A DNA stretch of 64,000 nt, taken from Zavarzinia compransoris (GTDB taxonomy: Bacteria; Pseudomonadota; Alphaproteobacteria; Zavarziniales; Zavarziniaceae). This document shows, piece after piece, positions 1 through 8,739 of this stretch. Both the position numbers and the translations under genes were made by a program. The stretch's first letter is position 1, and every line of letters begins with the position of its first letter. The stretch spans positions 62,001-126,000 of the forward strand of contig NZ_QGLF01000004.1 of assembly GCF_003173055.1 (NCBI RefSeq). The letters are read 5' to 3'. The notes beneath the pieces were generated by a model. It saw only the letters and a program-made list of their open reading frames with translations. It had not been told where the DNA came from and did no database searches.

Positions 1-527
1 GCATCCAGCTGCCACGGCCGGGCCCGGGAAATCGGGTTGTAGAGGGCGACGACGAAGCCCGCCTCGGCCGCCGCCGCCAGCCGCGCCGCGATCACGTCCC
101 AGGGCTTCAGGTTGTCGGAGAGCGAGATGGCGCAGAAATCATGCCCCAGCGGCGCCCCGACACGGGCGGCGGCGGCGAACATGGCCGAGATGCCGGGCAG
201 CACGCGAATGTCGAGGCCGGCGAAACCGGGCTCCCCTTCCACCACCTCGAAGGCGGCAGCGGCCATGCCGAAGACCCCGGCATCGCCGCCCGACACCAGC
301 GCGACCCGCTTTCCTGCCGCCGCCAGCGCCAGGCCCTGGCGGGCGCGGGCCAGTTCGTCGCCATTGTCGCTGCCGTGGCGCGTCAGGCCGGGCCGGGCCG
401 GCACCCGCTCGACATAGGGGAAATAGCCGAGCACGTCGTCGACCGCCGCCAGTGCTGCGGAAACTTCCGGCGTTACCAGTTCCGGGGCCCCGGGGCCGAG
501 GCCGATGATGAAGAGCGCGCCGGTCAT
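1..527 (-). CDS. cobJ: Precorrin-3B C17-methyltransferase CobJ (3' end outside window)
   Basis: SAM-dependent methyltransferase that methylates C17 and contracts the ring of precorrin-3B in aerobic cobalamin synthesis (cytoplasm). Only the first 175 codons are present; the C-terminal part lies beyond the left edge. The N-terminus reads MTGALFIIGLGPGAPELVT, the glycine-rich start of tetrapyrrole methylases. Close to the edge FVVALYNPISRARPWQL is visible, a strongly conserved CobJ segment. The ATG overlaps the cobI stop codon as ATGA, so translation is probably coupled. It is the last visible gene of the riboswitch-led cob operon. Assignment is confident; nothing can be said about the missing half. 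Confidence 0.93.
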   Translation of the reverse strand, partial: MTGALFIIGLGPGAPELVTPEVSAALAAVDDVLGYFPYVERVPARPGLTRHGSDNGDELARARQGLALAAAGKRVALVSGGDAGVFGMAAAAFEVVEGEPGFAGLDIRVLPGISAMFAAAARVGAPLGHDFCAISLSDNLKPWDVIAARLAAAAEAGFVVALYNPISRARPWQLD

Positions 528-1249
528 CGCGGGCGCTGCCGGCCGGGCACGAGGATCAGGGCGAAATAGGGGGCGTCGTCGCCCTCGACGGCGGCCAGCG
601 GGCGGATCGCCTCGTCCGCCATGGTGCCCCGCTCGACATAGATGGCGCGGGTCAGCAGGCCGGCGTCTTGCAGCGCCGCCCGGATCTTCGGCAGGTTGCG
701 GCCGACCTTCATGATCACCGCGGCATCGGCGCCGGCAAGGCGGGCGGCCATGGCCTCCGCCCCCAGGGTGCCGGGCAGCACGGTCAGCACGTCGTCGCCA
801 TGGGTGATCGGGCTGCCGGCGCGGGTCCAGCAGCCGCCCATGCCGGTAATCCCGGGGATCACCTCGGTCGGGAAGCGGTCGCGCAGCCGGTCGTAGAGAT
901 ACATGAAGGAGCCGTAGAAGAACGGGTCGCCCTCGCAGATCACGGCGACGTCGCGGCCCTGGTCCAGTTCCGCCCCGACCTGCTCGGCGGCGGCATCGTA
1001 GAAACGGCCGATCTCGATCAGGTAGCGGGGATCGCCCACAGGCACTTCGATGGTGAAGGGATATTCGAGGCGGAGATGGGCCGCCGCCGGGTTCAGGTGC
1101 GGGGCGGCGATGGTACGGGCATGGCCCGGCCGCCCGGCCTTGCAGAAATAGGCGACGACCGGCACGGCGCCGACGATGCGCGCCGCCTTCAGGGTGAGCA
1201 GTTCGGGATCGCCGGGGCCGATGCCGACGCCGTAAAGGGTGGCCATCAT
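524..1249 (-). CDS. cobI: Precorrin-2 C20-methyltransferase CobI
   Basis: Adds a SAM-derived methyl group at C20 of precorrin-2 to give precorrin-3A. About 241 residues, normal for CobI. The N-terminus contains LYGVGIGPGDPELLTLKAA, the tetrapyrrole methylase glycine-rich signature. Mid-protein ICEGDPFFYGSFMYLYDRL is the CobI/CbiL substrate and SAM segment, followed by VIPGITGMGGC. Two ATGs lie in tandem at the start (1249 and 1246); I take the upstream one because it overlaps the cobH stop as ATGA. An in-frame open stretch continues upstream into cobH but has no CobI homology. It sits between cobH and cobJ, overlapping both by 4 bases. Confidence 0.94.
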   Translation of the reverse strand: MMATLYGVGIGPGDPELLTLKAARIVGAVPVVAYFCKAGRPGHARTIAAPHLNPAAAHLRLEYPFTIEVPVGDPRYLIEIGRFYDAAAEQVGAELDQGRDVAVICEGDPFFYGSFMYLYDRLRDRFPTEVIPGITGMGGCWTRAGSPITHGDDVLTVLPGTLGAEAMAARLAGADAAVIMKVGRNLPKIRAALQDAGLLTRAIYVERGTMADEAIRPLAAVEGDDAPYFALILVPGRQRPR

Positions 1250-1878
1250 TCGACCTCGCTGGCGAGCGCGTTGACGGCGGCGGCGGCCATGGCGCTGCCG
1301 CCCAGGCGCCCGCGCACGATGGCGAAGGGCAGGCGCCCATCGGCGGCCAACGCTGCTTTCGATTCGGCGGCACCGACGAAGCCGACCGGCATGCCGATCA
1401 CGGCGGCGGGCGGCGGCGCCCCGGCCGCCACCAGTTCCAGCAGGCGGAACAGGGCGGTCGGGGCATTGCCGATGGCGACCACCGCGCCGCCCAGCCGGTC
1501 GCCCCAGAAATCCAGCGCGGCGGCGGAACGGGTATTGCCGATCGCCCGCGCCCGCTCGGCCACGCGCGCATCGTCCAGAAGACAGACGACCTCGTTGCCG
1601 GCGGGCAGGCGGGCGCGGGTGATGCCCATGGCGACCATCCGGGCATCGCACAGCACGGGGGCGCCCGTCAGCAGGGCTTTGCGCGCCGTGGCGCCGAACC
1701 CGGGGGAAAGTTCCACCTGATCGGCGATCCCGACCATGCCGGCGGCATGGATCATGCGCACCACCAGCTTTTCCTCGATGCCCTGAAAGCGGGAAAGATC
1801 GGCCTCGGCCCGGATGATGGCGAAGGAGCGGGCATAGATCGCCGCGCCGTCGCGGATATAGTCATAGGTCGTCGTCAT
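1246..1878 (-). CDS. cobH: Precorrin-8X methylmutase CobH
   Basis: Moves the C11 methyl group to C12, converting precorrin-8X to hydrogenobyrinic acid. 210 residues, the usual CobH size. The protein starts MTTTYDYIRDGAAIYARSFA and carries RMIHAAGMV around residues 42-50, where the catalytic histidine of this family lies. It also has the C-terminal run IGMPVGFVGAAESKAAL, which is diagnostic. The ATG at 1878 overlaps the cobG stop (ATGA), which fixes the start. Operon member between cobG and cobI. Confidence 0.95.
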   Translation of the reverse strand: MTTTYDYIRDGAAIYARSFAIIRAEADLSRFQGIEEKLVVRMIHAAGMVGIADQVELSPGFGATARKALLTGAPVLCDARMVAMGITRARLPAGNEVVCLLDDARVAERARAIGNTRSAAALDFWGDRLGGAVVAIGNAPTALFRLLELVAAGAPPPAAVIGMPVGFVGAAESKAALAADGRLPFAIVRGRLGGSAMAAAAVNALASEVE

Positions 1879-3053
1879 GCCCGGCGGCTTTCCAGCAGGG
1901 TGGTGATCAGGTCGGCGGCCTCGTCGATATCGAGGCCGGTGGCGATCGGCGGCGCCCCGGCGCGGCCGCCGAGCACGAGGTCGTAATGCCCCGCATTGCC
2001 GGTCAGGGTGACGGCGGCCGGCCCCGGATGGGCGCAGCCCTTGGCGCAGCCGGACAGGTGAATGCCGCCCGCCGGCAGGGGCGGGGCCAGCAGGTCCAGC
2101 AGCCGGGCGGCATCGGGCCGGGTCGGCACGCTGGCGGCGGCGCAGCCCGGCCGGCCGGTGCAGGCGATGACCGCAAGGCGCGGATCGCCGGCCGCGGTGA
2201 CGAGGCCGAGACGGTCGAGCACCGGCACCATGGTATCGGCATCGCCGGGCACCAGCACGCTCCGCCACGGGGTCGGATAGAGCCAGCCGTCCCCGGCCAG
2301 GCGGGCAAGCTGCCGCCACTGCCGGACATTGCCCTGGCCGGAGGGAAAGCCGACCGCCACCCCCCGCCAGCCGCCATGGGCAAGGGGCCCCGGCGCGGGC
2401 GGGGCAAGGGGTGCCGGTGCCGGCCCGACCCCGGCAAGGCCGGCGGTCAGGACGCCCGGGTGCAGGTCGCGCAGGCGCCGCGCCCCCGGCACCGCCAGGA
2501 AGCGATCGACAAGGGCGAGCATGGCAGGCAAGGCCGCCCCCGCCGCCACCCTGGCCGTGGCGCCGGGCAGCAGCAGGTCGGCGATATCGCCGCCGAGGCG
2601 GCAGGCGATATCGCCGTGACCGGGGCCGAGGGGCAGGCCCCGGTCATCCTCGATCGCAAAGGCGAATTTGGCCGGCAGGGCGCCGAACCGATCCTCGTCC
2701 GCCAGGGCGCCGGCCAGGGCCGCGGCAAGGGCCCGGGCCCCGTCGCCGGCCAGCGGCGCCACCAGGATATTGCGCCGCTGTTCCACGAGCCCCTCCGGCA
2801 GGGCAAGACCCCGGGCGACGGCCAGGGCGGCGAAGTTCGTGGCCGCGCCCTCCCCGAAGCCCCGGAATTGCAGGTTACCCCGGGCGGTGAGGTCGATCAG
2901 GCCGTTGCCGCCCTCGGCCGCAGCTTCGGCCAAGGCCAGGACATCGCCCCCGCGCAGCCGCCCGCCGGGCGGCTTCACCCGCAGGATCAGGCCGTCCGCC
3001 GCCGCCATGGGCCGTCCGATCGACGGGCACCAGCCCTTCGCCGCCGCCGTCAT
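1875..3053 (-). CDS. cobG: Precorrin-3B synthase CobG
   Basis: Oxygen-dependent mono-oxygenase that makes precorrin-3B; its presence marks the aerobic (late cobalt insertion) B12 route. 392 residues, related to sulfite/nitrite reductases. An N-terminal ferredoxin-like half-domain contains DLTARGNLQFRG. A C-terminal cluster-binding region shows CTGRPGCAAA and then LSGCAKGCAHPG; these four cysteines fit the family's 4Fe-4S/haem-type cluster ligands. The ATG overlaps the cobN stop (ATGA). It needs molecular oxygen, consistent with BluB and a CobN-type chelatase in the same locus. Confidence 0.93.
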   Translation of the reverse strand: MTAAAKGWCPSIGRPMAAADGLILRVKPPGGRLRGGDVLALAEAAAEGGNGLIDLTARGNLQFRGFGEGAATNFAALAVARGLALPEGLVEQRRNILVAPLAGDGARALAAALAGALADEDRFGALPAKFAFAIEDDRGLPLGPGHGDIACRLGGDIADLLLPGATARVAAGAALPAMLALVDRFLAVPGARRLRDLHPGVLTAGLAGVGPAPAPLAPPAPGPLAHGGWRGVAVGFPSGQGNVRQWRQLARLAGDGWLYPTPWRSVLVPGDADTMVPVLDRLGLVTAAGDPRLAVIACTGRPGCAAASVPTRPDAARLLDLLAPPLPAGGIHLSGCAKGCAHPGPAAVTLTGNAGHYDLVLGGRAGAPPIATGLDIDEAADLITTLLESRRA

Positions 3054-6000
3054 GCGCCGCCCTCGATCCGTGCGGCGACATCGTTACGCCTTGGGTGCCA
3101 CAGGCCCCGGGCCCGGGCTTCGGCGAAGCGGGCGGTCATGGCGGCGCGGGCGGCGGGGTTGGTGTCGGCGAGGAAACGGTCGACCGCCTCGTCGCCCAGC
3201 GTCGCGGCGAAGAGAAGGTCGAACTGGGCGTCCAGCGGTTCGGCCAGGGTCGCGGCGAAGACGAACAGGGGTTCGACCGTGCGGGCGATTTCCGCCGCCC
3301 CGCGATAGCCGTGGCGCATCATGCCGGCGATCCAGCGCGGGTTGGCCGCGCGGCCGCGGGTAACGCGGGCGATCTCGTCGCGCAAGGGGCGCAGCCGGGG
3401 CCGGTCCGGGTCGCGCTGGTCGGCGAGATAGAGGGCGGCACCGGGCCGGCCGGCGGCGGCGAAACCGCCCATATGGGCGGCGACATCCGTGCTCTCGAAA
3501 ATATCGATTTCGCCGTGGTCGAGGCCGTGGACCAGGGCATCGGCGCTGCGCAGCCGGTCGGCGAAGCCGGCCGCATCGGCCGTGCCGTCGAGATCGAGGC
3601 CGAAGGCGGCACCGCCCCGGGCGATATAGTCGCGGCCGAGGTCGGCGCGGTCCTGCCAGCCGCCCGCGTCGGTGAGACCGGTGACGCCGGCACCGTAACT
3701 GCCGGGGGCGGCGCCATAGATTCTCGTGGTGGCGCGGCGGAACTCGGCGCCCTGAAGCGCGCGGGCGGTCGCGGCCAGGGGGTTCCAGGCGGCATCTTCG
3801 TCGCGGCGGGCGATCGCCTGCACCGCCTGGTCGAACAGGGCGATCTGGGCGGCGAAGGCATCGCGGAACAGGCCGGAGATGCGCAGGGTGACATCGACCC
3901 GCGGCCGCCCCAGGGTGGCCAGCGGCAGGATCTCCGTGCCCGCCACCCGGGCGCTGCCCTCGTCCCACAGGGGCCTTGCGCCGATCAGCAGCAGGGCCAG
4001 GGCCAGATCCTCGCCCCCCGTGCGCATGGTGGCGCTGCCCCAGAGGTCGAGCACCAAGCGGCGCGGCCAGTCGCCGTGATCCTGGAGGTAGCGTTCGATC
4101 AGCGCCGCCGCCGCCTTCTCCGCCAGCACCAGGGCCGAGCGATTGGGCACGGCACGGGGATCGATCGTATAGAGATTGCGCCCGGTGGGCAGGACGTCGG
4201 CGCGCCCCCGCGTCGGCGCCCCCGCCGGCCCCGGCTCGACGAAGCGCCCGTCCAGCGCTGCCAGCAGGCCCCGGCGCTCGCCCTCGGCACAAGGATCGAG
4301 GGCGGCACCGGCCGGCAGGGCGGCGCGCAGGTGCCGCAGGCCGGGGGCGGGGCGGCCGAAGACATGCAGCCCGTCGCGGATCTGGAGATCCTTGACATCG
4401 CAAAGCCAGGCATCGAGCCGGGCGAGCGCCGTGTCGTCGTCGGTCCCGGGGGCGATGCCGCTTTCGGCCAGCAGGCCGGCGGCCCCGGCGCGGTCCAGGA
4501 TCTCGCGCTTCAGCAGGCGGCTGCGGCGCGGGTCGAGGCCGTCGGCGGCGGCGAATTCGTCGATCAGCCGTTCCAGGTCCTCGGCTTCGCCATGCAATCC
4601 GGCGCGGCGCAAGGGCGGCGTCAGGTGGCCGATGGTGACGGCGCCGAGGCGCCGCTTGGCCTGGGCCGCCTCGCCCGGGTTGTTGACGATGAAGGGATAG
4701 ACCACGGGCAGCGGCCCGGCCAGGGCCGCCGGGAAGCAAGCCTCGTCCAGGGCCACCGCCTTGCCCGGCAGCCATTCCAGCGTGCCGTGGGTGCCCAGGT
4801 GGATCAGTGCGTCGATCCCGAGCCGGTGGCGCAGCCACAGGTAAAAGGCGACATAGATATGGCGGGGCGGCAGGTCGGGATCGTGGAATTCCGCCTTCCG
4901 CCCGGCCGCCCGGCCCCGGTCCGGCTGAAGCGCGACGGTGACGCGGCCGAGGCTGAGCAGCGGCAGGCGAAAGGCACCGTCCGCGACCGCCGGATCATCC
5001 GCCGCCGGGCCCCAGGCGGCCAGGACCCGGGCCCGCGCCGGTGCCGGCAGGCCGGCGAACAGGATCTCGTAGGCGGCCAGCGGCAGGAAGGCCGCGGGCG
5101 CCCCGGTCAGGGCGGCGGCGATCCCTTCCGCCGTGACGGTGGTGGTGTCATAGCCGGCGGCGGCGAGATCGGCCAGGATGGCCCCGGCGGAGGCGAAACT
5201 GTCGAGGCCGACCGCATGGCCCGCCTGCCCGCCGACGCCCGGGTAATCGGACAGCACGAGGGCAAGGCGCCGTTCCGCCGGGGCCTTGGCCGCGAGCCGG
5301 GCCCAGGCGGCGGCACGCGCCGCCGCCATGGCGATGCCGGACGGCGAGGGCCGGTGCCGGGCCTCGCCCGCCTCGTCCCGCTCCTTGAAGGCGATCAGGC
5401 CGCCGGACAGGCGCCCGTCCAGTTCCGGCAGCACCACCTGCATGGCCAGATCGGCGGCGCCGAGGCCGCGGCTGCTGCCGGCCCAGGCCCGTTCGCCATT
5501 GCTGCCGCAGAGCAGTTGCAGCACCGGCACCCCGGCGGCATCGAGGGGGGAGGGGGCATCGCCCAGCCGGGCGGAGAAACCGGTCAGGTTCAGGACCACG
5601 GCGGGCGCCAGGGCCGCGATCCGGGCCTCGACAAAGGCGGCGCAGGCCCCGTCCTTCAGGCTGGCGACGTGAAGGGCGGCAGGGACGAGCCCTTGCCCGG
5701 CCAGGGCCGCCGCAAGATCCGTCACCATGGCGGTATCGCCGGCCAGGCGATGACTGCGATAGAAGACGATCAGCGCCCGGGCTTCGCCTTCGGCCGGCGG
5801 CAGGGGAAAATCCCCGAAGGGCGGCAGGACTTCGACCCCGGCCGCCGGCTGGGGCCCGAGGCCGGCGGCCTGGGCCGCAAGGTCCAGGGCAAGGCCCATG
5901 TTGCGGGCGCCGCCATGGCGAAAGCAGTCGGCCAGCAGCGCCAGGGTTTCCGGTGCCATGGTGGAGAGGGCCGCAAGGCGCTCGTCCGCGCCATTGTCGC

Positions 6001-6337
6001 CGGGCAGGAGGGCGAGGGGGATGCCCCGGCCCCGGGCGAGCGCCGCGATCTCCTCCGCCCCGTAACGCCAATAGTCCAGGCCGCCGAGCAGGCGGACGAC
6101 GATGGCGCGGGCCCCGGCCGCCGTCCGTTCGAGATAGAGATCGACGGAAAGCGGATGGCGCAGGCGCCCGAGGTCGGCAATCCGCAGGCTTGGATGGCCG
6201 GGCCCCTGGGCGGCGCGGAGGGCCGCCAGCTCGCTGTCGGCGAAGGAGAGAAACAGCAGGTCCGCGGGGGCATGGCCGAGATCGACGGCGGTCGCCGTCT
6301 CGTCCAGGCCGAGCTCTGCGCGGAACTGCAGGTGCAT
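3050..6337 (-). CDS. cobN: Aerobic cobaltochelatase subunit CobN
   Basis: Large porphyrin-binding subunit of the ATP-dependent CobNST cobaltochelatase, which inserts cobalt into hydrogenobyrinic acid a,c-diamide. 1095 residues, somewhat shorter than the roughly 1270-residue Pseudomonas enzyme as I remember it. Recognisable blocks include LIHLGTHGTLEWLPGKAVAL and PFIVNNPGEAAQAKRRLGA, both hallmark CobN/BchH motifs, and near the C-terminus PRWIAGMMRHGYRGAAEIA. cobS and cobT are not in the window and must lie elsewhere. Gap to cobW is 4 bases; cobG follows with overlap. Very long antisense open frames over it are GC-driven shadows. Confidence 0.95.
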   Translation of the reverse strand: MHLQFRAELGLDETATAVDLGHAPADLLFLSFADSELAALRAAQGPGHPSLRIADLGRLRHPLSVDLYLERTAAGARAIVVRLLGGLDYWRYGAEEIAALARGRGIPLALLPGDNGADERLAALSTMAPETLALLADCFRHGGARNMGLALDLAAQAAGLGPQPAAGVEVLPPFGDFPLPPAEGEARALIVFYRSHRLAGDTAMVTDLAAALAGQGLVPAALHVASLKDGACAAFVEARIAALAPAVVLNLTGFSARLGDAPSPLDAAGVPVLQLLCGSNGERAWAGSSRGLGAADLAMQVVLPELDGRLSGGLIAFKERDEAGEARHRPSPSGIAMAAARAAAWARLAAKAPAERRLALVLSDYPGVGGQAGHAVGLDSFASAGAILADLAAAGYDTTTVTAEGIAAALTGAPAAFLPLAAYEILFAGLPAPARARVLAAWGPAADDPAVADGAFRLPLLSLGRVTVALQPDRGRAAGRKAEFHDPDLPPRHIYVAFYLWLRHRLGIDALIHLGTHGTLEWLPGKAVALDEACFPAALAGPLPVVYPFIVNNPGEAAQAKRRLGAVTIGHLTPPLRRAGLHGEAEDLERLIDEFAAADGLDPRRSRLLKREILDRAGAAGLLAESGIAPGTDDDTALARLDAWLCDVKDLQIRDGLHVFGRPAPGLRHLRAALPAGAALDPCAEGERRGLLAALDGRFVEPGPAGAPTRGRADVLPTGRNLYTIDPRAVPNRSALVLAEKAAAALIERYLQDHGDWPRRLVLDLWGSATMRTGGEDLALALLLIGARPLWDEGSARVAGTEILPLATLGRPRVDVTLRISGLFRDAFAAQIALFDQAVQAIARRDEDAAWNPLAATARALQGAEFRRATTRIYGAAPGSYGAGVTGLTDAGGWQDRADLGRDYIARGGAAFGLDLDGTADAAGFADRLRSADALVHGLDHGEIDIFESTDVAAHMGGFAAAGRPGAALYLADQRDPDRPRLRPLRDEIARVTRGRAANPRWIAGMMRHGYRGAAEIARTVEPLFVFAATLAEPLDAQFDLLFAATLGDEAVDRFLADTNPAARAAMTARFAEARARGLWHPRRNDVAARIEGGA

Positions 6338-6341
6338 GGGG

Positions 6342-7379
6342 TTACGCCGTCAGGGCGGCAAGGATGCCCGCCCGGTCCAGCCCGGTCTCCCCGATCACGA
6401 CGAGGCGGCCCTGCCGTTCCTCCCCCGGCGCCCAGGGCCGTTCGTACTGGTGGCGGAAGCGGCTGCCGACCCCCTGCACCAGCAGGCGCAGGGGCTTGTC
6501 CGCGACGGCGACGAAACCCTTCATGCGCAGCACGCCGTAATCCGCCGCGACCCGGGCGAGGCGGGCGGCCAGTGCTTCCGGATCGGCGGCCGGGGGCAGG
6601 GGGACGGTGAAACTCTCGAAGTCATTGTGCTCGTGGGCGCCGTCCTCGGCATCATGGTGCGAGGGGCGGGCGGCGAGGTCGTCCTCGGCCGCGGCGCCGA
6701 GGCCGAGCAGGACGGCGGGGTCGATCCGGCATTCGCGGGTCTCGATCAGCGGCGGGCGGCGCGGCCCGGCGGCGCGGATCGCGGCCTCGGCGGCGGCGCG
6801 GCCGGCCGCGTCCAGGAGATCGGCCTTGTTGAGGAGGATCAGGTCGGCGGCATTCACCTGGTCGCCGAAGACTTCGGCCAGGGGGTTGTCGTGGTCCAGG
6901 CTCGGGTCTTCGGCCGCCTGGGCGGCGACGGCGGTGGGATCGTCGGCGAAGCGGCCGGTGGCGGCGGCCGGGCCGTCGATCACGGCGATGACGCCGTCCA
7001 CCGTCACCCGATTGCGCACGCCCGGCCAGTCGAAGGCTTTCAGCAGGGGCTTGGGCAGGGCCAGGCCCGAGGTTTCGATCAGGATGTGATCGGGCGGGTT
7101 CGGCCGGTCGATCAGGGCTTCCATGGTGGGCACGAAATCGTCGGCCACGGTGCAGCACAGGCAGCCGTTGGCCAGTTCGACGATACTGTCGTCGTCGCAG
7201 GCGGCGCCGCAGCCGCGCAGCAGGTCGCCGTCGACGCCGGTCTCGCCGAATTCATTGACGATGACGGCGATGCGCCGCCCGCCGGCCTGGGCGATGACAT
7301 GGCGCAGCAAGGTGGTCTTGCCGGCGCCGAGGAAGCCGGTGATCACGGTCGCGGGGATTTTGCGGGAAACAGGGGTCAT
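6342..7379 (-). CDS. cobW: Cobalamin biosynthesis GTPase CobW
   Basis: G3E-family P-loop GTPase metallochaperone, thought to deliver cobalt to the chelatase. 345 residues. P-loop GFLGAGKTTLLR near residue 15, metal-site motif NGCLCCTV (CxCC) in the G domain, and a histidine/acid-rich stretch HHDAEDGAHEHND before the C-terminal CobW_C domain, as expected for metal binding. The ATG at 7379 overlaps the stop of the DUF1636 gene (ATGA), so the much longer open frame upstream, which runs through the riboswitch, is not coding. Position directly before cobN supports the cobalt-loading role. Confidence 0.94.
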   Translation of the reverse strand: MTPVSRKIPATVITGFLGAGKTTLLRHVIAQAGGRRIAVIVNEFGETGVDGDLLRGCGAACDDDSIVELANGCLCCTVADDFVPTMEALIDRPNPPDHILIETSGLALPKPLLKAFDWPGVRNRVTVDGVIAVIDGPAAATGRFADDPTAVAAQAAEDPSLDHDNPLAEVFGDQVNAADLILLNKADLLDAAGRAAAEAAIRAAGPRRPPLIETRECRIDPAVLLGLGAAAEDDLAARPSHHDAEDGAHEHNDFESFTVPLPPAADPEALAARLARVAADYGVLRMKGFVAVADKPLRLLVQGVGSRFRHQYERPWAPGEERQGRLVVIGETGLDRAGILAALTA

Positions 7380-7759
7380 GAGCGGGGCTCCGGCAGGGGC
7401 GGAAGACGCGAGACGATGGCCTGATGCAGGCTGACGGGCCGGCCGGCGCGCAGCACCACGCCGTTCGGCGAGGCGCCGTAAGCGCGGGCATAGGCGGCCA
7501 TGTCGCCGGCAAGATCCGGGGTCAGGCCGCCGACGACATAGGACCATTTCCCCGCTGCCGAGAGGGCGGCGGTGCAGCCCCGTTCGCAGGCCGCGAGGCA
7601 GACGATCGGGTTCACGCGGAACCCGCCTTCCGCCCCGGCCGCCAGGGTTTCCAGGCGGTCGGCGAGGCTTGCCCCGGCGCCGCGGTCGTCGCCGTGGCGG
7701 CACGAGGTGCAGACATGAAGTATGGGCTGGTCCTGGCTCAAGATCGGGCCCCGTCGCAT
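7376..7759 (-). CDS. DUF1636 family metal-binding protein, first gene of cob operon
   Basis: Small protein (127 residues) of the DUF1636 family, a thioredoxin-like ferredoxin-type fold often encoded with cobalamin genes; its exact reaction is unknown to me. Four cysteines are visible: HVCTSCRHG near the N-terminus and CLAACERGC in the middle, a spacing typical of 2Fe-2S thioredoxin-like ferredoxins. It is the first gene after the minus-strand cobalamin riboswitch and is translationally coupled to cobW by ATGA overlap. No clear ribosome-binding site precedes the ATG at 7759, so the start is less sure than the reading frame. Confidence 0.82.
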   Translation of the reverse strand: MRRGPILSQDQPILHVCTSCRHGDDRGAGASLADRLETLAAGAEGGFRVNPIVCLAACERGCTAALSAAGKWSYVVGGLTPDLAGDMAAYARAYGASPNGVVLRAGRPVSLHQAIVSRLPPLPEPRS

Positions 7760-7854
7760 CGCAAATCGGGGTGCCGGCGGCCCGGCATCCCCCGCCGGGC
7801 CCGATGCCCGGGGGGCATCGCCGCAGCCCAGGGCACCCCGCCCGGTTACGGTTC

Positions 7855-8015
7855 ACGCGAATGACGGCAGGTCTCCTGGCTCGCGGGTCGTGGCCTTGCG
7901 CCGCCTTCCCGGGATGGCCCAGTGGCATGATGGCGCGCGGCTGACCGCTTACAGTTGCGGGGGCAGCTTCGGCATGGCACCGAATTCCCTTTTCACCCGG
8001 CGAGGCCGGGACCGT
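7855..8015 (-). ncRNA. Cobalamin (B12) riboswitch controlling the cobW-cobN-cobGHIJ operon
   Basis: On the minus strand the B12 box reads GCCAGGAGACCTGCCGTCA at about 7861-7882. It is preceded in order by GGTGAAAAGGGAA near 7990-8002, the core CCCCGCAACTGTAAGCGG near 7945-7965, and GCAAGGCCACGACCCGCGAG before the box. These are the conserved elements of the cobalamin riboswitch in their proper order. It lies about 100 bases ahead of the DUF1636 start. The inverted repeat GATGCCC/GGGCATC (7803-7819) just downstream could be part of the expression platform. High cobalamin is expected to repress the operon. The ends of the element are approximate. Confidence 0.93.
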
Positions 8016-8022
8016 CGCCTTC

Positions 8023-8051
8023 TGGGTAGGCTGGAATGGCGGCGCTGTCAA
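8023..8051 (-). promoter_or_regulatory. Candidate sigma-70 promoter for the riboswitch-led cob operon
   Basis: Reading the minus strand, TTGACA (8051-8046) is followed 17 bases later by TACCCA (8028-8023), just upstream of the first riboswitch element. The -35 is perfect, the -10 weak. The second riboswitch transcript has the same arrangement. The 362-base stretch between cobO (8122) and the DUF1636 gene (7759) holds only this promoter, the riboswitch and its leader, plus the cobO promoter, which I could not place. Confidence 0.4.
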
Positions 8052-8121
8052 CGGCACGACGCTTGCGGCGGCTTCGGGGCCGTGCTCTTGATGGCCGCCC
8101 CATTTGTCGTGGAGTGCCGTG

Positions 8122-8739
8122 ATGCCCGATCCCGTCAGCCCCGAAGAGGCCGCCCGCCACCGCGAGAAGATGCAGGCGCGGAAGGCGGTGCAGGATGCCG
8201 AAGTGGCCTCGAAGACCCTGGAGAAAGGCTTGCTGATCGTCCACACCGGGGCGGGCAAGGGCAAGTCCACGGCGGCTTTCGGCCTGATGCTGCGCATGAT
8301 CGGCCATGGCCGGCGGGTCGCCGTGGTGCAATTCATCAAGGGCGCCTGGGGCACCGGCGAGCGCGCCCTGTTCGAGCGATTCGGCGATCTCGTCACCTGG
8401 CATTCCTCGGGCGAGGGCTTCACCTGGGAGGTGCAGGACAAGGCGCGCGACATCGCCGCCGCCCGCGCCGGCTGGGCCCGGGTGCTGGAGCTGCTGGCCG
8501 ATCCCGGCCTGTCCCTGCTCGTCCTTGACGAATTGAACATCGCCCTTCGCTACGACTATCTGGAGATCGCCGAAGTGGTGGCGGCGCTGACCGCCCGGCG
8601 GGCCGATCTTCATGTCGTCGTCACCGGGCGGAACGCCAGGCCCGAATTGATCGAGGCGGCGGATCTCGTCACCGAGATGAAGGCGGTGAAGCATCATTTC
8701 GCGGCCGGGGTGCGGGCGCAGTCGGGCATCGAATTCTGA
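8122..8739 (+). CDS. cobO: Cob(I)yrinic acid a,c-diamide adenosyltransferase CobO
   Basis: Transfers the 5'-deoxyadenosyl group of ATP to the cobalt of corrinoids, both in de novo synthesis and in salvage. 205 residues, CobO/CobA/BtuR type. The N-terminal helix is followed by the modified P-loop [14 protein letters not shown] near residues 45-58. Further family blocks are [29 protein letters not shown] and [24 protein letters not shown] at 8111-8114 with 7-base spacing supports the ATG at 8122. It overlaps cobQ by one base (TGATG), forming a two-gene operon divergent from the riboswitch operon. Confidence 0.95.
   Translation: MPDPVSPEEAARHREKMQARKAVQDAEVASKTLEKGLLIVHTGAGKGKSTAAFGLMLRMIGHGRRVAVVQFIKGAWGTGERALFERFGDLVTWHSSGEGFTWEVQDKARDIAAARAGWARVLELLADPGLSLLVLDELNIALRYDYLEIAEVVAALTARRADLHVVVTGRNARPELIEAADLVTEMKAVKHHFAAGVRAQSGIEF

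Noticed and set aside
3095-6610. 1171-codon open frame on the plus strand opposite cobN
   Set aside because: Repetitive Gly/Gln/Arg-rich composition without any domain, fully antisense to a clear cobN; a by-product of high GC.
7380-8540. N-terminal extension of cobW through the riboswitch
   Set aside because: The frame is open by chance; the CobW P-loop domain begins at 7379 and the region holds a conserved riboswitch and the DUF1636 gene in another frame.
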